DNA from: Candidatus Tepidiaquacellales bacterium OLB4/UTCHB1
Lineage (GTDB): Bacteria; Bacteroidota; Ignavibacteria; Tepidaquicellales; Tepidaquicellaceae
Reading direction: 5' to 3'
Assembly (NCBI GenBank): GCA_002050165.1
Contig: MWSW01000005.1
Span: forward strand, 1 to 64,000
DNA length: 64,000 nt
The notes under the pieces were generated by a model. That model searched no databases and was not told where the DNA came from. It saw only the letters and a list, made by a program, of their open reading frames with translations. The position numbers and the translations under genes were made by a program. Numbering within the stretch: position 1 is the first letter of the stretch; each line of letters begins with the position of its first letter. Shown one piece after another: positions 35,091 to 43,568 of this stretch.

Positions 35091-37001
35091 ATGTCCGATC
35101 TTTTTTATCTGGTTACACTTCTTCCTTTACTTGGTTTTCTGGTAAATGGATTACTCGGTAAGAAAATCAACAATGAGAAAATCACGGGTATTATAGGTTC
35201 GTTAATGGTATTTATTCCATTTCTCATTGCTTCCGTTACATTTTTCCAACTACTTTCATTCAATCCTGAAGAGAGGTCAATCTTCGTTAATTATTTCAGT
35301 TGGATAACTGCAGGAAACCTTGAGATAAATTATGCATTTCTGATTGATCCGTTGTCAATGGTGATGGTTCTGGTAATTACGGGAATAGGATTTCTGATTC
35401 ACGTTTATTCAATCGGCTACATGCACGGTGATCCCGGATTTGCGAAGTTCTTCGCATACCTGAACCTCTTCATCTTCGCAATGTTACATCTTGTCCTTGC
35501 TGATAATTTCCTATTAATTTTCCTCGGATGGGAGGGAGTTGGACTTTGTTCATATTTGCTTATTGGATTTTGGTATCAACATAAATTCACCGGTGAAGCT
35601 GCTAAGAAAGCATTTGTAATGAACAGAATCGGAGATGTTGGTTTTATGATTGCTATGTTTATCATCTTCGCCAATTTCGGTACGTTAAAAATTTCGGAAT
35701 TCCTACCGCAGCTTGAAGGCTACCCTCTTAATGATGGATTACTAATTGCAATAGGATTATTATTCTTTCTTGGCGCCACCGGAAAATCCGCACAGATTCC
35801 GCTTTACACCTGGCTTCCTGACGCGATGGCAGGCCCAACTCCGGTATCTGCATTGATTCACGCTGCAACGATGGTTACAGCAGGAATTTACCTTGTTGCC
35901 CGAACTTCCCTGCTCTACGCTTTAACACCTGTTACAACACAAACAATTTTTATAATTGGAATTGTAACATCATTGCTTGCCGGAACTATAGCAATTAAAC
36001 AAAACGATATTAAAAAAGTTCTTGCTTACTCAACTGTCTCTCAACTTGGTTTCATGTTTATTGCATTGGGTGTGTTTGCATATCACGTCGCTGTATTTCA
36101 CCTTGTTACGCATGCATTTTTCAAAGCTCTGATGTTCCTCGGTTCCGGGTCAGTTATTCACGGCATGAAAGATGAGCAGGATATAAGGTATATGGGAGGT
36201 CTAAAAAGAAAGATGAAAATTACTTTTATCACGTTCCTCATCGGTACACTCGCAATTTCAGGAATCCCGCCATTATCCGGATTTTGGAGCAAGGATGAAA
36301 TACTTTATAAAGTAATGTCAAACGCAGGAACCGTTTATTACATAATAGTTCTTATTAGTGCAGCGATCACAGCATTCTATATGTTCCGTTTGGTATCATT
36401 AACATTTTACGGAAAAGCCAGATACAATGAAGAAAAAATACATCCGCATGAATCTTCTGTAATGACAATACCCTTAATAATTCTAGCAGTATTATCTGCG
36501 ATTGGTGGATTCATCGGGATGCCTCACTTCTTAGGAGTTCCAAATGTATTTGAAGAATGGCTTGCACCGGTCTTTTCAAAATCTTATTCTGTATTCGAAT
36601 CATTCCAACCATCGGTTGAGCACTCGGTTTCATTTGAAATAATCCTGATTCTTATTTCTGTAATTGTAGCTTCTGTAGTCAGCTGGTATGCGTTTAAAAA
36701 ATTCTCCAAACAGGAGACTTTTGAAGAAGAATCAGGTTTCGGAAAAGTACTTGAAAACAAATACTATGTTGATGAAGTATATGATACAGTAGTAGTTGAA
36801 CCGATAAAAAATGTATCTGATAAATTCCTATGGAATATTTTCGATGTGAAAATTATTGACGGTGTAATTAATGGAATTGCAAACTATTTCTCGAAACTGA
36901 GCTTCGACTGGAGAAAACTGCAAACCGGTATTGTACAGGATTATACTGCAATCTCCGTTGCCGGTGTTATTGCAATTATACTTTACCTGTTGTTGAAGTA
37001 A
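35091..37001 (+). CDS. nuoL: NADH-quinone oxidoreductase subunit L
   Basis: 636-aa antiporter-like subunit of complex I. The N-terminal half carries FLGWEGVGLCSYLLIGFWY and TGKSAQIPLYTWLPDAMAGPTPVSALIHAATMV, with the conserved Lys and His of the proton channel. The C-terminal lateral helix and last membrane helix are present, and the last residues are LLLK. Length is normal. It ends before a strong bidirectional terminator (37027-37062), so nuoM/nuoN do not follow here. Confidence 0.97.
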   Translation: MSDLFYLVTLLPLLGFLVNGLLGKKINNEKITGIIGSLMVFIPFLIASVTFFQLLSFNPEERSIFVNYFSWITAGNLEINYAFLIDPLSMVMVLVITGIGFLIHVYSIGYMHGDPGFAKFFAYLNLFIFAMLHLVLADNFLLIFLGWEGVGLCSYLLIGFWYQHKFTGEAAKKAFVMNRIGDVGFMIAMFIIFANFGTLKISEFLPQLEGYPLNDGLLIAIGLLFFLGATGKSAQIPLYTWLPDAMAGPTPVSALIHAATMVTAGIYLVARTSLLYALTPVTTQTIFIIGIVTSLLAGTIAIKQNDIKKVLAYSTVSQLGFMFIALGVFAYHVAVFHLVTHAFFKALMFLGSGSVIHGMKDEQDIRYMGGLKRKMKITFITFLIGTLAISGIPPLSGFWSKDEILYKVMSNAGTVYYIIVLISAAITAFYMFRLVSLTFYGKARYNEEKIHPHESSVMTIPLIILAVLSAIGGFIGMPHFLGVPNVFEEWLAPVFSKSYSVFESFQPSVEHSVSFEIILILISVIVASVVSWYAFKKFSKQETFEEESGFGKVLENKYYVDEVYDTVVVEPIKNVSDKFLWNIFDVKIIDGVINGIANYFSKLSFDWRKLQTGIVQDYTAISVAGVIAIILYLLLK

Positions 37002-37020
37002 TTCACATATATAAAAACAA

Positions 37021-37062
37021 AAAAAAAACCACCCGTTATTATCCTAATCGGGTGGTTTTTTA
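37021..37062. terminator. bidirectional intrinsic terminator after nuoL
   Basis: AACCACCCG (37027-37035) pairs perfectly with CGGGTGGTT (37049-37057), a 9-bp stem flanked by an A run on the left and a T run on the right. It ends nuoKL and the convergent barrel protein gene. Confidence 0.92.
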
Positions 37063-37090
37063 ATTTAAACTGAACTATTTATAAACCTGC

Positions 37091-37993
37091 TTACTTCTTC
37101 TTCTCGTTGTCCAATGCATTTGGATAAAAATTTAAGGCAATGTAAAATGATGCCCAGTTCCATTTCTTGTCTTTGGATTTATAAGCCGGCGCATTGTTAT
37201 TGTTTGCAATCGCGTTTTGCAAATAGGAATAGTAACTTCCCTCACCATCGTACAGTGTAGAATTAGTCCTTCCCCATTCATATATATCATCTGAAGGGCT
37301 TAAATTGGGTGACTGCTTAAGCAAAAGGTTTCCCAGATTATACTGAGTACCGACCGCCAGTCCGAATTGTGGTGATAATTTTGCCTCAATCCCTGCATTA
37401 AAGTTTACTCCAATCCTAAATGAACTTGCGGAAAAGCGGTTTGTATCTGTTCTTGTACCCTCAATTCTATCCAGTGATGAACTGAACGAATTGAATGAAA
37501 CATTCGCGCCAATATACGGCGAAATAATATCTGTAAATGAAGTCGGAGCTACTTCCAGGCCAAGCCCAATGCTGAAAGTACTAATACTGTAATCATACTT
37601 GATTGGTACCGGCGTGTAAGTTCCTCCAAGTAACCGAAGCTGTGTTCCTGTTCTTGAAGTTTCAAAAGTATTAAAAGAGTTAAAGGCGATAAATCCAACA
37701 CCTCTAACGATACTGTACTTATCTAAATTAATTTTTGCGGAACCTTGCAGACTGAATCCTGTCTTTGCACCAAGATTGTCTTTGAAAAGGTTAGTATCAA
37801 CCGCATCGTAATAATAAACGACATTATTTGGATCGGTAAACTGATATTTCGTGATAAAGCTGTTTCCGGCAAGTTCATCTAAAGGTTGCGCAAGACCCAG
37901 AGATAATTGAAAAACCGGTTTATCTAATTGTGCAAACGATGTTCCGGTGATTGATAATATAAAAAATAATACTGATAATTTTACTGTTTTCAT
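37091..37993 (-). CDS. outer-membrane beta-barrel protein
   Basis: 300-aa protein with a signal peptide (about 1-21, ending SFAQ). The remainder shows alternating polar/hydrophobic strands and ends with a short aromatic-rich strand region (WNWASFYIALNFYPN) before a Lys-rich tail. This is typical for small barrel proteins of the Bacteroidota outer membrane (OmpW/outer membrane beta-barrel domain type). Function unknown. It lies 2 nt downstream of rsmE, so they probably share a transcript. Confidence 0.7.
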   Translation of the reverse strand: MKTVKLSVLFFILSITGTSFAQLDKPVFQLSLGLAQPLDELAGNSFITKYQFTDPNNVVYYYDAVDTNLFKDNLGAKTGFSLQGSAKINLDKYSIVRGVGFIAFNSFNTFETSRTGTQLRLLGGTYTPVPIKYDYSISTFSIGLGLEVAPTSFTDIISPYIGANVSFNSFSSSLDRIEGTRTDTNRFSASSFRIGVNFNAGIEAKLSPQFGLAVGTQYNLGNLLLKQSPNLSPSDDIYEWGRTNSTLYDGEGSYYSYLQNAIANNNNAPAYKSKDKKWNWASFYIALNFYPNALDNEKKK

Positions 37994-37995
37994 AT

Positions 37996-38715
37996 TTAGA
38001 TTTGATTTATTAGTTTATACGTTGAAATTATAGCTGCAGTTTCCGCGCGGAATTTACGAACTCCTAAGGAGGCTGACAACCACCTTTTGTTTTTCAGATA
38101 TGAAATTTCTTCCTCTGTGAATCCACCTTCCGGACCAATTAATAGGTTTACCTCTTTCAACTTATTTTCCGGAAACTTTTTTGTGCAATCTTCGAACTCG
38201 TACATGACAATATTAGTCATTAAATCGCTTTTGGGTTCCGGAATTTCTTTGAGTTTAATTGTATTTTTCAACTCCGGCATATAACACCGCTGCGACTGAC
38301 ACATTGCTGATTTGATAATCATTTTTATTCTTTCGCTCTTTGATTTCCCCGGTTCATTTTGGCTTAAAGTCCTCTGAGATATCACCGGTGTTATCGAAAA
38401 AACCCCCAATTCAACACATTTCTCGATAGCGAATTCAAACCGTTGCATATTTCTTAAAAGGCAAAGGTGTAAGTTTACTTTAACATCAGGTTCTGTATCA
38501 CAATTCATTTTTTGTAAAATTTTACATATTAATCTATCACTTTTAATTTCATCTATAACGCATTTATATAGCTCATAGTTACCATTAGTTACCTCAAGTA
38601 TATCTCCCTTCGTTTTGCGAAGAGATTTTTTAATGTGCCGGAACTCTTCTCCTGATATTTCGAGTAAGTCTGAATTTTTGTTGATTAAATTATCAGGTGT
38701 AAAATAGTATTCCAT
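37996..38715 (-). CDS. rsmE: 16S rRNA (uracil1498-N3)-methyltransferase
   Basis: SPOUT-fold methyltransferase of about 239 aa. LLIGPEGGFTEEE and LGVRKFRAETAA (usually LGxRILRxETA) are the SAM-binding knot motifs, with CVELGVFSITPV before them. It methylates U1498 of 16S rRNA. The frame is open up to 38790, but the ATG at 38715 starts the family N-terminus MEYYFTP and sits 1 nt after the stop of the Omp85-like gene, so I choose it. Confidence 0.94.
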   Translation of the reverse strand: MEYYFTPDNLINKNSDLLEISGEEFRHIKKSLRKTKGDILEVTNGNYELYKCVIDEIKSDRLICKILQKMNCDTEPDVKVNLHLCLLRNMQRFEFAIEKCVELGVFSITPVISQRTLSQNEPGKSKSERIKMIIKSAMCQSQRCYMPELKNTIKLKEIPEPKSDLMTNIVMYEFEDCTKKFPENKLKEVNLLIGPEGGFTEEEISYLKNKRWLSASLGVRKFRAETAAIISTYKLINQI

Positions 38716-38716
38716 A

Positions 38717-40090
38717 TTAAAATGCAGCATCAAGTGAGAGGAAAATATTTGCGTTACTTTTATTTCGCCACCCGAAATCAATTCTTCCAATAAAATTAAA
38801 CGGAAGGATTACATTTAAGCCAAGTCCATAACCATTTCTAAATACGAAATCTGAAATTTTCGTTCCCCTGCTCCAAACCGTACCTGAATCGAAAAATAAA
38901 GTAAAAAACAATCCATACCTATAAGAGAAATCTTTCAGAACAGGAAGGTTTCTTATAACAGGAAGTTTATTGCCATCAATATAAGATGGTTTCACGATTG
39001 GAAACCTTAGTTCAGATGACATGACTAATCTAGATTCCTCGCTAAAATATAAATCTTTCCAACCTCTGATTTCTTCACTCTGACCTAAATCCAGCTTCAA
39101 ATATTCCGGAATGCTTCCACCAAAGGAAACGGAAGAGGAAAATTTCCATGCCCAGTTTACATTGAATTCACTAAATAATGGCAGTTGAAAGTATCTTTTG
39201 TATTCAGAATTTATCCGAACGAAATCAACTGACTTAGTAAATAATCCATATTTTACAATCTTCAAATTGTATAATGCACCTTGATTTGGATAATTTTGTA
39301 TATCCCTTGTATCGTAATTTACAGTGCCATTTAGATTAACAAATCTATCTTTTCCATCGGCAGACCCTGTGAGACCCGCAATACCGGAAATACCGGTATT
39401 GTAAACAAAAAAGCCAGCTCCAAATGAAACGGATAAATTTTTCGAAAAATACCTTGATATTGATAAATCGGATTGAAACTGATCCAATTTATAAAGCGGC
39501 AAGTCCTCAATTTTAGATTCCTTTATTTCTGCGACTGAGTCTATGTATCTTTTATTCGTTCTGGAATATCCAATACTCACTTCAAATGAATACCTGCTAC
39601 TATCTCCAATCCAGGGATTTTTATAGTATGCCTTGACAAACGGATCATAACCAATTCCAAAACTAAGTCCTAATTTTTCGTTCATACCGCGAAAATTGTT
39701 GTGAACAATATTCAAGCCACCCCACAATTTTTTGAAAGAATTTTCTTTAATACCTCCTTGAGGAATTGGTAATAAATAAAAAGATTCGCTGAAATCAAAA
39801 AGTATAATTATTGAATCTATGCTTACAGGAACAGGTTGTACCTCAATTTTTGTAAATAATCCGAGATTGTATAAGCGATTTACATCAGACTCCAATTTTC
39901 TGATATCAAGTAACTCCCCTTCCTTAGTTGAAAGCTCCCTCATAATAACCTGCTCATTAGTCTTTTCATTACCAGATATTAAAATCCGTTTGACATAAAC
40001 ATCAGGAATATTAATTGAATCCGTTTGAGCTATAGTGAAATCAAGTTGCAATAGTAAAAGTGCAATGCTGGTGAAAAAATAATACTTCAC
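38717..40090 (-). CDS. Omp85-family outer-membrane protein with one POTRA domain
   Basis: 457-aa protein with a signal peptide (about 1-21). VYVKRILISGNEKTNEQVIMRE through NLGLFTKIEVQ is one POTRA domain (about 30-105). Beyond residue 130 lies a 16-strand-like barrel with repeated short amphipathic strands; SEEIRGWKDLYFSEESRL is the VRGY/F-like plug motif (here IRGW). BamA has five POTRAs, so this is a smaller relative of the TamA/Sam50 or surface-antigen type. It is co-directional with the DUF2723 gene (stop/start overlap of 1 nt). Confidence 0.87.
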   Translation of the reverse strand: MKYYFFTSIALLLLQLDFTIAQTDSINIPDVYVKRILISGNEKTNEQVIMRELSTKEGELLDIRKLESDVNRLYNLGLFTKIEVQPVPVSIDSIIILFDFSESFYLLPIPQGGIKENSFKKLWGGLNIVHNNFRGMNEKLGLSFGIGYDPFVKAYYKNPWIGDSSRYSFEVSIGYSRTNKRYIDSVAEIKESKIEDLPLYKLDQFQSDLSISRYFSKNLSVSFGAGFFVYNTGISGIAGLTGSADGKDRFVNLNGTVNYDTRDIQNYPNQGALYNLKIVKYGLFTKSVDFVRINSEYKRYFQLPLFSEFNVNWAWKFSSSVSFGGSIPEYLKLDLGQSEEIRGWKDLYFSEESRLVMSSELRFPIVKPSYIDGNKLPVIRNLPVLKDFSYRYGLFFTLFFDSGTVWSRGTKISDFVFRNGYGLGLNVILPFNFIGRIDFGWRNKSNANIFLSLDAAF

Positions 40091-42009
40091 TAATTTCCTT
40101 TTTCTCTGTTTGATTTCATTTGATTGATTACATTTTCCAATCTATTCATATCAGGATTTCCTGGTTCAATTTGATTGACCTTATCGAGTAATTCCGATGC
40201 TTCCTCTAATCTATCCTGATTGATTAAATAATTTGCCCTGTTTAAAAAACCCTGTATGTAGGCGTTCCTGATAAATGAATGGTGATATCCTTCTCCTTTG
40301 GGAATAGTATATTTATATTTCAAACCAGGATTTCCAGGACTATCATTTATTTTTGCGTACCTGATAAGCACACCTTCTGGAATCTTATAATATTTTTGAC
40401 CAAACAATTCTATTTGATTTTGCTCAACCTCAAACGTAGTGAAAAATTGTCTGTCGTCAATGTTTTTGTCTACAATACTGTTCTGAAGTTTTAAAAAAGC
40501 TTCCTGAATCTTCTTCAAATCAATATAATCCGATTGAGTTGAAGGATTCGTGTAACGTTTTGGTGATTTTTCAAATTTCAATAATTCTGTTTTGTATTCT
40601 TCAAATTCCAAAAATGAACGATTGTAAATTTCTCCATAATTTGATTTTATATAATCCATATACCATGACTTTCTCAAGAGTTCTTTATCAAGAATTATCA
40701 GGTCAGGTCGGATATTTTTAATGTAACGATAATAATATGACGCAGCAACAAAGAAATCCCACTGTGATGAATAAATCACTGAATTTTTTGGAGCAGTCTC
40801 AAAAATATTGAAAGTATATTCCTCTACTGAGTAATCTGAACTTTTATCTAGCTCTTTGAAGTGTACCGTAATTACAATCAATGGTATTAAAAATGTCACG
40901 ACTGCAAATTTTACCTTCGCGGCAGAAAACTTCATTAATATGAAATCAAAACCATACGTAATCCAGATCCCGGTTGTAATAAATGCCAAAAGAAAATAAT
41001 TATCTATATCGTAAATATCATAATTTATAGCGTAAACTATATTGGACACGAAAAGTAAAACTGTTAAATTTAAAATTGTTCTGTTAAGTTTGAAAAGATT
41101 AAAAATTCCGAAAAATGCAATCAACAATGGAAAATAGAAAAATTCTTTTGGATACATTGACAAGAAATAATCAAATTGTTTCTTCATGTTTTCCGTACCA
41201 GAAAACATCCAAACGCTAAACTGCTTTCCGGTTATATGTCCCCAAAATCCAGACCAAGTATGAGGATTTCCCCAATTGGATAGAGAGTTTGGTGATCTCA
41301 CCGGAAGGTACAAATAAATACTTAATCCAATAAGAAAGGGTACAACCATTATTAGTAAACGTTTCACCGATGATTCAGATATTCCGAAATTGGCAAAATA
41401 AAAATAGATCAATCCCACGCTCATAAATATCAATGACAAGTGATTTCCGAAACCCAGACCTAAAAGAAATGCAAAAAGAATAAAGTGTTTCAAGCCTTCC
41501 AACAAATTATATCTGCTTATTAGAACTGCATTTGTGAAAACGTAAAGCAGAACCGAAATAATCAAAATCTGCAAACCGAATACATCGGCGTGATTTGCTG
41601 AACTCCAAAACGTAGATGAAAATGCGAGCGTTAATGTAGATGAAGCAGAGATTATTTCATAAAACAAAGTTCCGGAACTGAAATCGGGTTTTAAATAAGC
41701 AAACAGTAGCAAGAGATATTTAAAAAAAACAAAGCATCCGACCGCGCTTACTATTGCAAACACCAGGTTCATCCTGTAGGCAGGCTCAAACAAAGGTAAT
41801 AGTGATAATACTTTTCCGATAATAGTAAACAGCGGATAACCGGTCGGATGTGCGATAGTTAATTTTATTGCAGCGGTTAACAACTCACCGGAATCAATAA
41901 AATAGACTGTTGGAGCAAGCGTGGAGATGTATATCACTAATGGAATTACAAATGAAACTATTCCGAACAAGTTTCTTTTAATCATTCCAATCATATTATT
42001 TGAACTCAT
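40090..42009 (-). CDS. DUF2723 membrane protein with C-terminal TPR-like tail
   Basis: 639 aa with about ten to twelve membrane helices in the first 390 residues. FIDSGELLTAAIKLTIAHPTGYPLFTIIG is the DUF2723 signature, a family distantly related to GT-C glycosyltransferases (lipid-linked sugar donors). The Asp-Ser-Gly-Glu stretch would hold the catalytic acid. Residues 395-560 are soluble and the last ~60 form a TPR-like pair (NYLINQDRLEEASELLDKV). Its start overlaps the CoA-binding gene by 14 nt. Probable role: glycosylation of exported molecules, unproven. Confidence 0.85.
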   Translation of the reverse strand: MSSNNMIGMIKRNLFGIVSFVIPLVIYISTLAPTVYFIDSGELLTAAIKLTIAHPTGYPLFTIIGKVLSLLPLFEPAYRMNLVFAIVSAVGCFVFFKYLLLLFAYLKPDFSSGTLFYEIISASSTLTLAFSSTFWSSANHADVFGLQILIISVLLYVFTNAVLISRYNLLEGLKHFILFAFLLGLGFGNHLSLIFMSVGLIYFYFANFGISESSVKRLLIMVVPFLIGLSIYLYLPVRSPNSLSNWGNPHTWSGFWGHITGKQFSVWMFSGTENMKKQFDYFLSMYPKEFFYFPLLIAFFGIFNLFKLNRTILNLTVLLFVSNIVYAINYDIYDIDNYFLLAFITTGIWITYGFDFILMKFSAAKVKFAVVTFLIPLIVITVHFKELDKSSDYSVEEYTFNIFETAPKNSVIYSSQWDFFVAASYYYRYIKNIRPDLIILDKELLRKSWYMDYIKSNYGEIYNRSFLEFEEYKTELLKFEKSPKRYTNPSTQSDYIDLKKIQEAFLKLQNSIVDKNIDDRQFFTTFEVEQNQIELFGQKYYKIPEGVLIRYAKINDSPGNPGLKYKYTIPKGEGYHHSFIRNAYIQGFLNRANYLINQDRLEEASELLDKVNQIEPGNPDMNRLENVINQMKSNREKGN

Positions 42010-42400
42010 TTCTGTGAATCAAATAAATACATTCGTCCTCAATGTATTTGATTCCATTTTCTTCTGCAAAAGCTTTCGCCTTTGCATTAATAACTCCGAG
42101 TTGAGTCCAGATTGCATGAGGCTTGTAAGGAAGTGCAGCTATTTCCTGAACGACTTCGGGGAGAAATTCGGGATTCCTGAAAATGTTAAACAGATCAATC
42201 TTCTCCGGCAACTTTGATATTCTTTTCACTATATTAACATCATCAATTTTCTTTCGCCAGAGGTTTGGATTTACCCCATAAACTTTGTATCCCTTCTCGC
42301 TAAGGTATTTACCAATAATGTTTGATGGTCTGTTACTATCACCGGAAAAACCTATGACAGCAATTGTATTAACTTTTTCTAAAATATCTTTCATTCCCAT
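41996..42400 (-). CDS. CoA-binding protein (YccU-like)
   Basis: 134-aa Rossmann-fold CoA-binding domain. TIAVIGFSGDSNRPSNIIG and YLSEKGYKVYGVNPN are the nucleotide-binding start, and IDLFNIFRNPEFLPEVVQEI matches the family. It resembles the N-terminal domain of succinyl-CoA ligase alpha and E. coli YccU. Function unknown. Its stop overlaps the DUF2723 start by 14 nt. Confidence 0.86.
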   Translation of the reverse strand: MGMKDILEKVNTIAVIGFSGDSNRPSNIIGKYLSEKGYKVYGVNPNLWRKKIDDVNIVKRISKLPEKIDLFNIFRNPEFLPEVVQEIAALPYKPHAIWTQLGVINAKAKAFAEENGIKYIEDECIYLIHRNEFK

Positions 42401-42403
42401 TGT

Positions 42404-42438
42404 AAAAAAAGGGTTGCACCAAAGTTGATGAAACCCTT
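42404..42438 (-). terminator. intrinsic terminator after the CADD gene
   Basis: On the minus strand AAGGGTT pairs with AACCCTT (7 bp, loop of about 16 nt), followed by seven T. It lies about 22 nt after the CADD-family stop and just before the CoA-binding gene, so it separates the two units. Confidence 0.8.
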
Positions 42439-42459
42439 AGAGCGATTAAACTAATAAAA

Positions 42460-43146
42460 TTAACTCTGACAAAAATTATTGTAAATACCATCAAGAAAAT
42501 TCCATTGAAACCAGGATGATTTTTCTGCGGTTGATACAACATAATCCGAATTACCACTTTCAGTGCATTTCCTGATGATTGCATTTAACTCATCTTGAGA
42601 GTGATAAACATCAAACTCTTCGTGAACGGTGAAATATTTTAATGCTGTATCAGATTCTATTCCATAATGATGTTTCAACCCATTGATTTTCGTTTTCGCT
42701 ATTTCGGGGATTTGAGATTCATAAGCATAAAGCGCAGCAAGACCGAGCTCATACTGACATGATCTCGATAGTTCGTACATTCCGTCAATCAAAGCTTTCG
42801 TTTCATCGAGTGGTTTTGTGTTTGAAATCTCCTCTTCGCTTAAACCTAGCGATTTAGCAAAATCCAGCCAAAGTGACGGATGATCTTTATATTCGGATTT
42901 ATATCCCTCCTCATCTGAAAGGTTTTGCATCAACATCCGGCGTACTTCTATGTCCTCGCAATTGGAGTGAACACAACTTACAAAGCGAGGGAAATGTTTT
43001 ACGAAGTAATAATACTGTTTTGCGTATTCACGAAGTTCAGTAACTGTGAGTTTTCCTTCACTCCACTTTCTGTAAAACGGATGTTGAAGAAGACTTTTTT
43101 CAGCGATTGTATTATTTAGTAATTCAGAAAACGATTTGTCTTCCAT
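42460..43146 (-). CDS. CADD-family protein, likely self-sacrificing p-aminobenzoate synthase
   Basis: 228-aa heme-oxygenase-like helical protein. It aligns along its length, from memory, with Chlamydia CADD (CT610): LLQHPFYRKWSEGKLT, AKQYYYFVKHFPRFVS, LSDEE, YAYESQIPEIAKTK and YFTVHEEFDVYHS. The Chlamydia enzyme makes pABA for folate from its own Tyr27 using a diiron/Fe-Mn site. Here the matching Tyr is Tyr25 (HPFY), a Lys equivalent to the reported Lys152 is at 151/153, and the metal ligand pattern DEE (78-80), E143, H175/EE and H182 is kept. It is flanked by terminators on both sides and is single. No other folate gene is nearby. Confidence 0.82.
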   Translation of the reverse strand: MEDKSFSELLNNTIAEKSLLQHPFYRKWSEGKLTVTELREYAKQYYYFVKHFPRFVSCVHSNCEDIEVRRMLMQNLSDEEGYKSEYKDHPSLWLDFAKSLGLSEEEISNTKPLDETKALIDGMYELSRSCQYELGLAALYAYESQIPEIAKTKINGLKHHYGIESDTALKYFTVHEEFDVYHSQDELNAIIRKCTESGNSDYVVSTAEKSSWFQWNFLDGIYNNFCQS

Positions 43147-43188
43147 GGATAATTTGTTTAAAATTGCTCAAGGTATAGATTCTAAAAC

Positions 43189-43211
43189 GCATTTTCAAAG
43201 TAGTAAAATGC
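43189..43211 (-). terminator. probable terminator after the YvlD-like gene
   Basis: GCATTTT and AAAATGC (7 bp) with a 9-nt loop, then GTTTTAG on the minus strand. Stem is AT-rich, so strength is modest. Confidence 0.55.
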
Positions 43212-43214
43212 ACA

Positions 43215-43568
43215 TTACTTTTCATCGGAATCTATTATTGCATGCAGTATAACACTGATAACAGAAATTACCAATGCTCCCCAGAAAGCGCTCCAGAAAC
43301 CGCTCAACTCAATGTAACCCGGCAACAATTTTACAGTGAACCAAAGCATAGCCGTATTAATTATGAGAGTAAATAAACCGAGTGTAACAATTAAAAATGG
43401 AATTGAAAAAAACTTTACAATTGGCTTAACAATGGAATTGATAAGTCCGAACACAAATGCTACAATGATTACGTGTAATATATTCTCCGAAATAGTCAAC
43501 CCGGGTATAATCAACGCTGCTACCCAGAGTGCAAAAGCATTTATTAAAACTTTTATGATGAATTTCAT
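43215..43568 (-). CDS. YvlD/phage-holin superfamily IV membrane protein
   Basis: 117-aa protein with four hydrophobic helices (about 2-20, 27-48, 55-78, 90-112). VFGLINSIVKPIVKFFSIPF and LGLFTLIINTAMLW are marks of the YvlD (DUF360) family, wrongly called holin in many annotations. Function uncertain; no lysis gene is near. AAAGGAG lies 5 nt before the ATG, inside the 3' end of the HAD gene, and the ATG overlaps the HAD stop by 4 nt. Confidence 0.85.
   Translation of the reverse strand: MKFIIKVLINAFALWVAALIIPGLTISENILHVIIVAFVFGLINSIVKPIVKFFSIPFLIVTLGLFTLIINTAMLWFTVKLLPGYIELSGFWSAFWGALVISVISVILHAIIDSDEK

Noticed and set aside
38716-38790. Longer rsmE reading frame from 38790
   Set aside because: It would overlap the Omp85 gene by over 70 nt; the ATG at 38715 matches the family start.
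43215-43568. Phage holin and therefore prophage remnant
   Set aside because: The family name is misleading; the YvlD type is chromosomal, and no phage gene is nearby.
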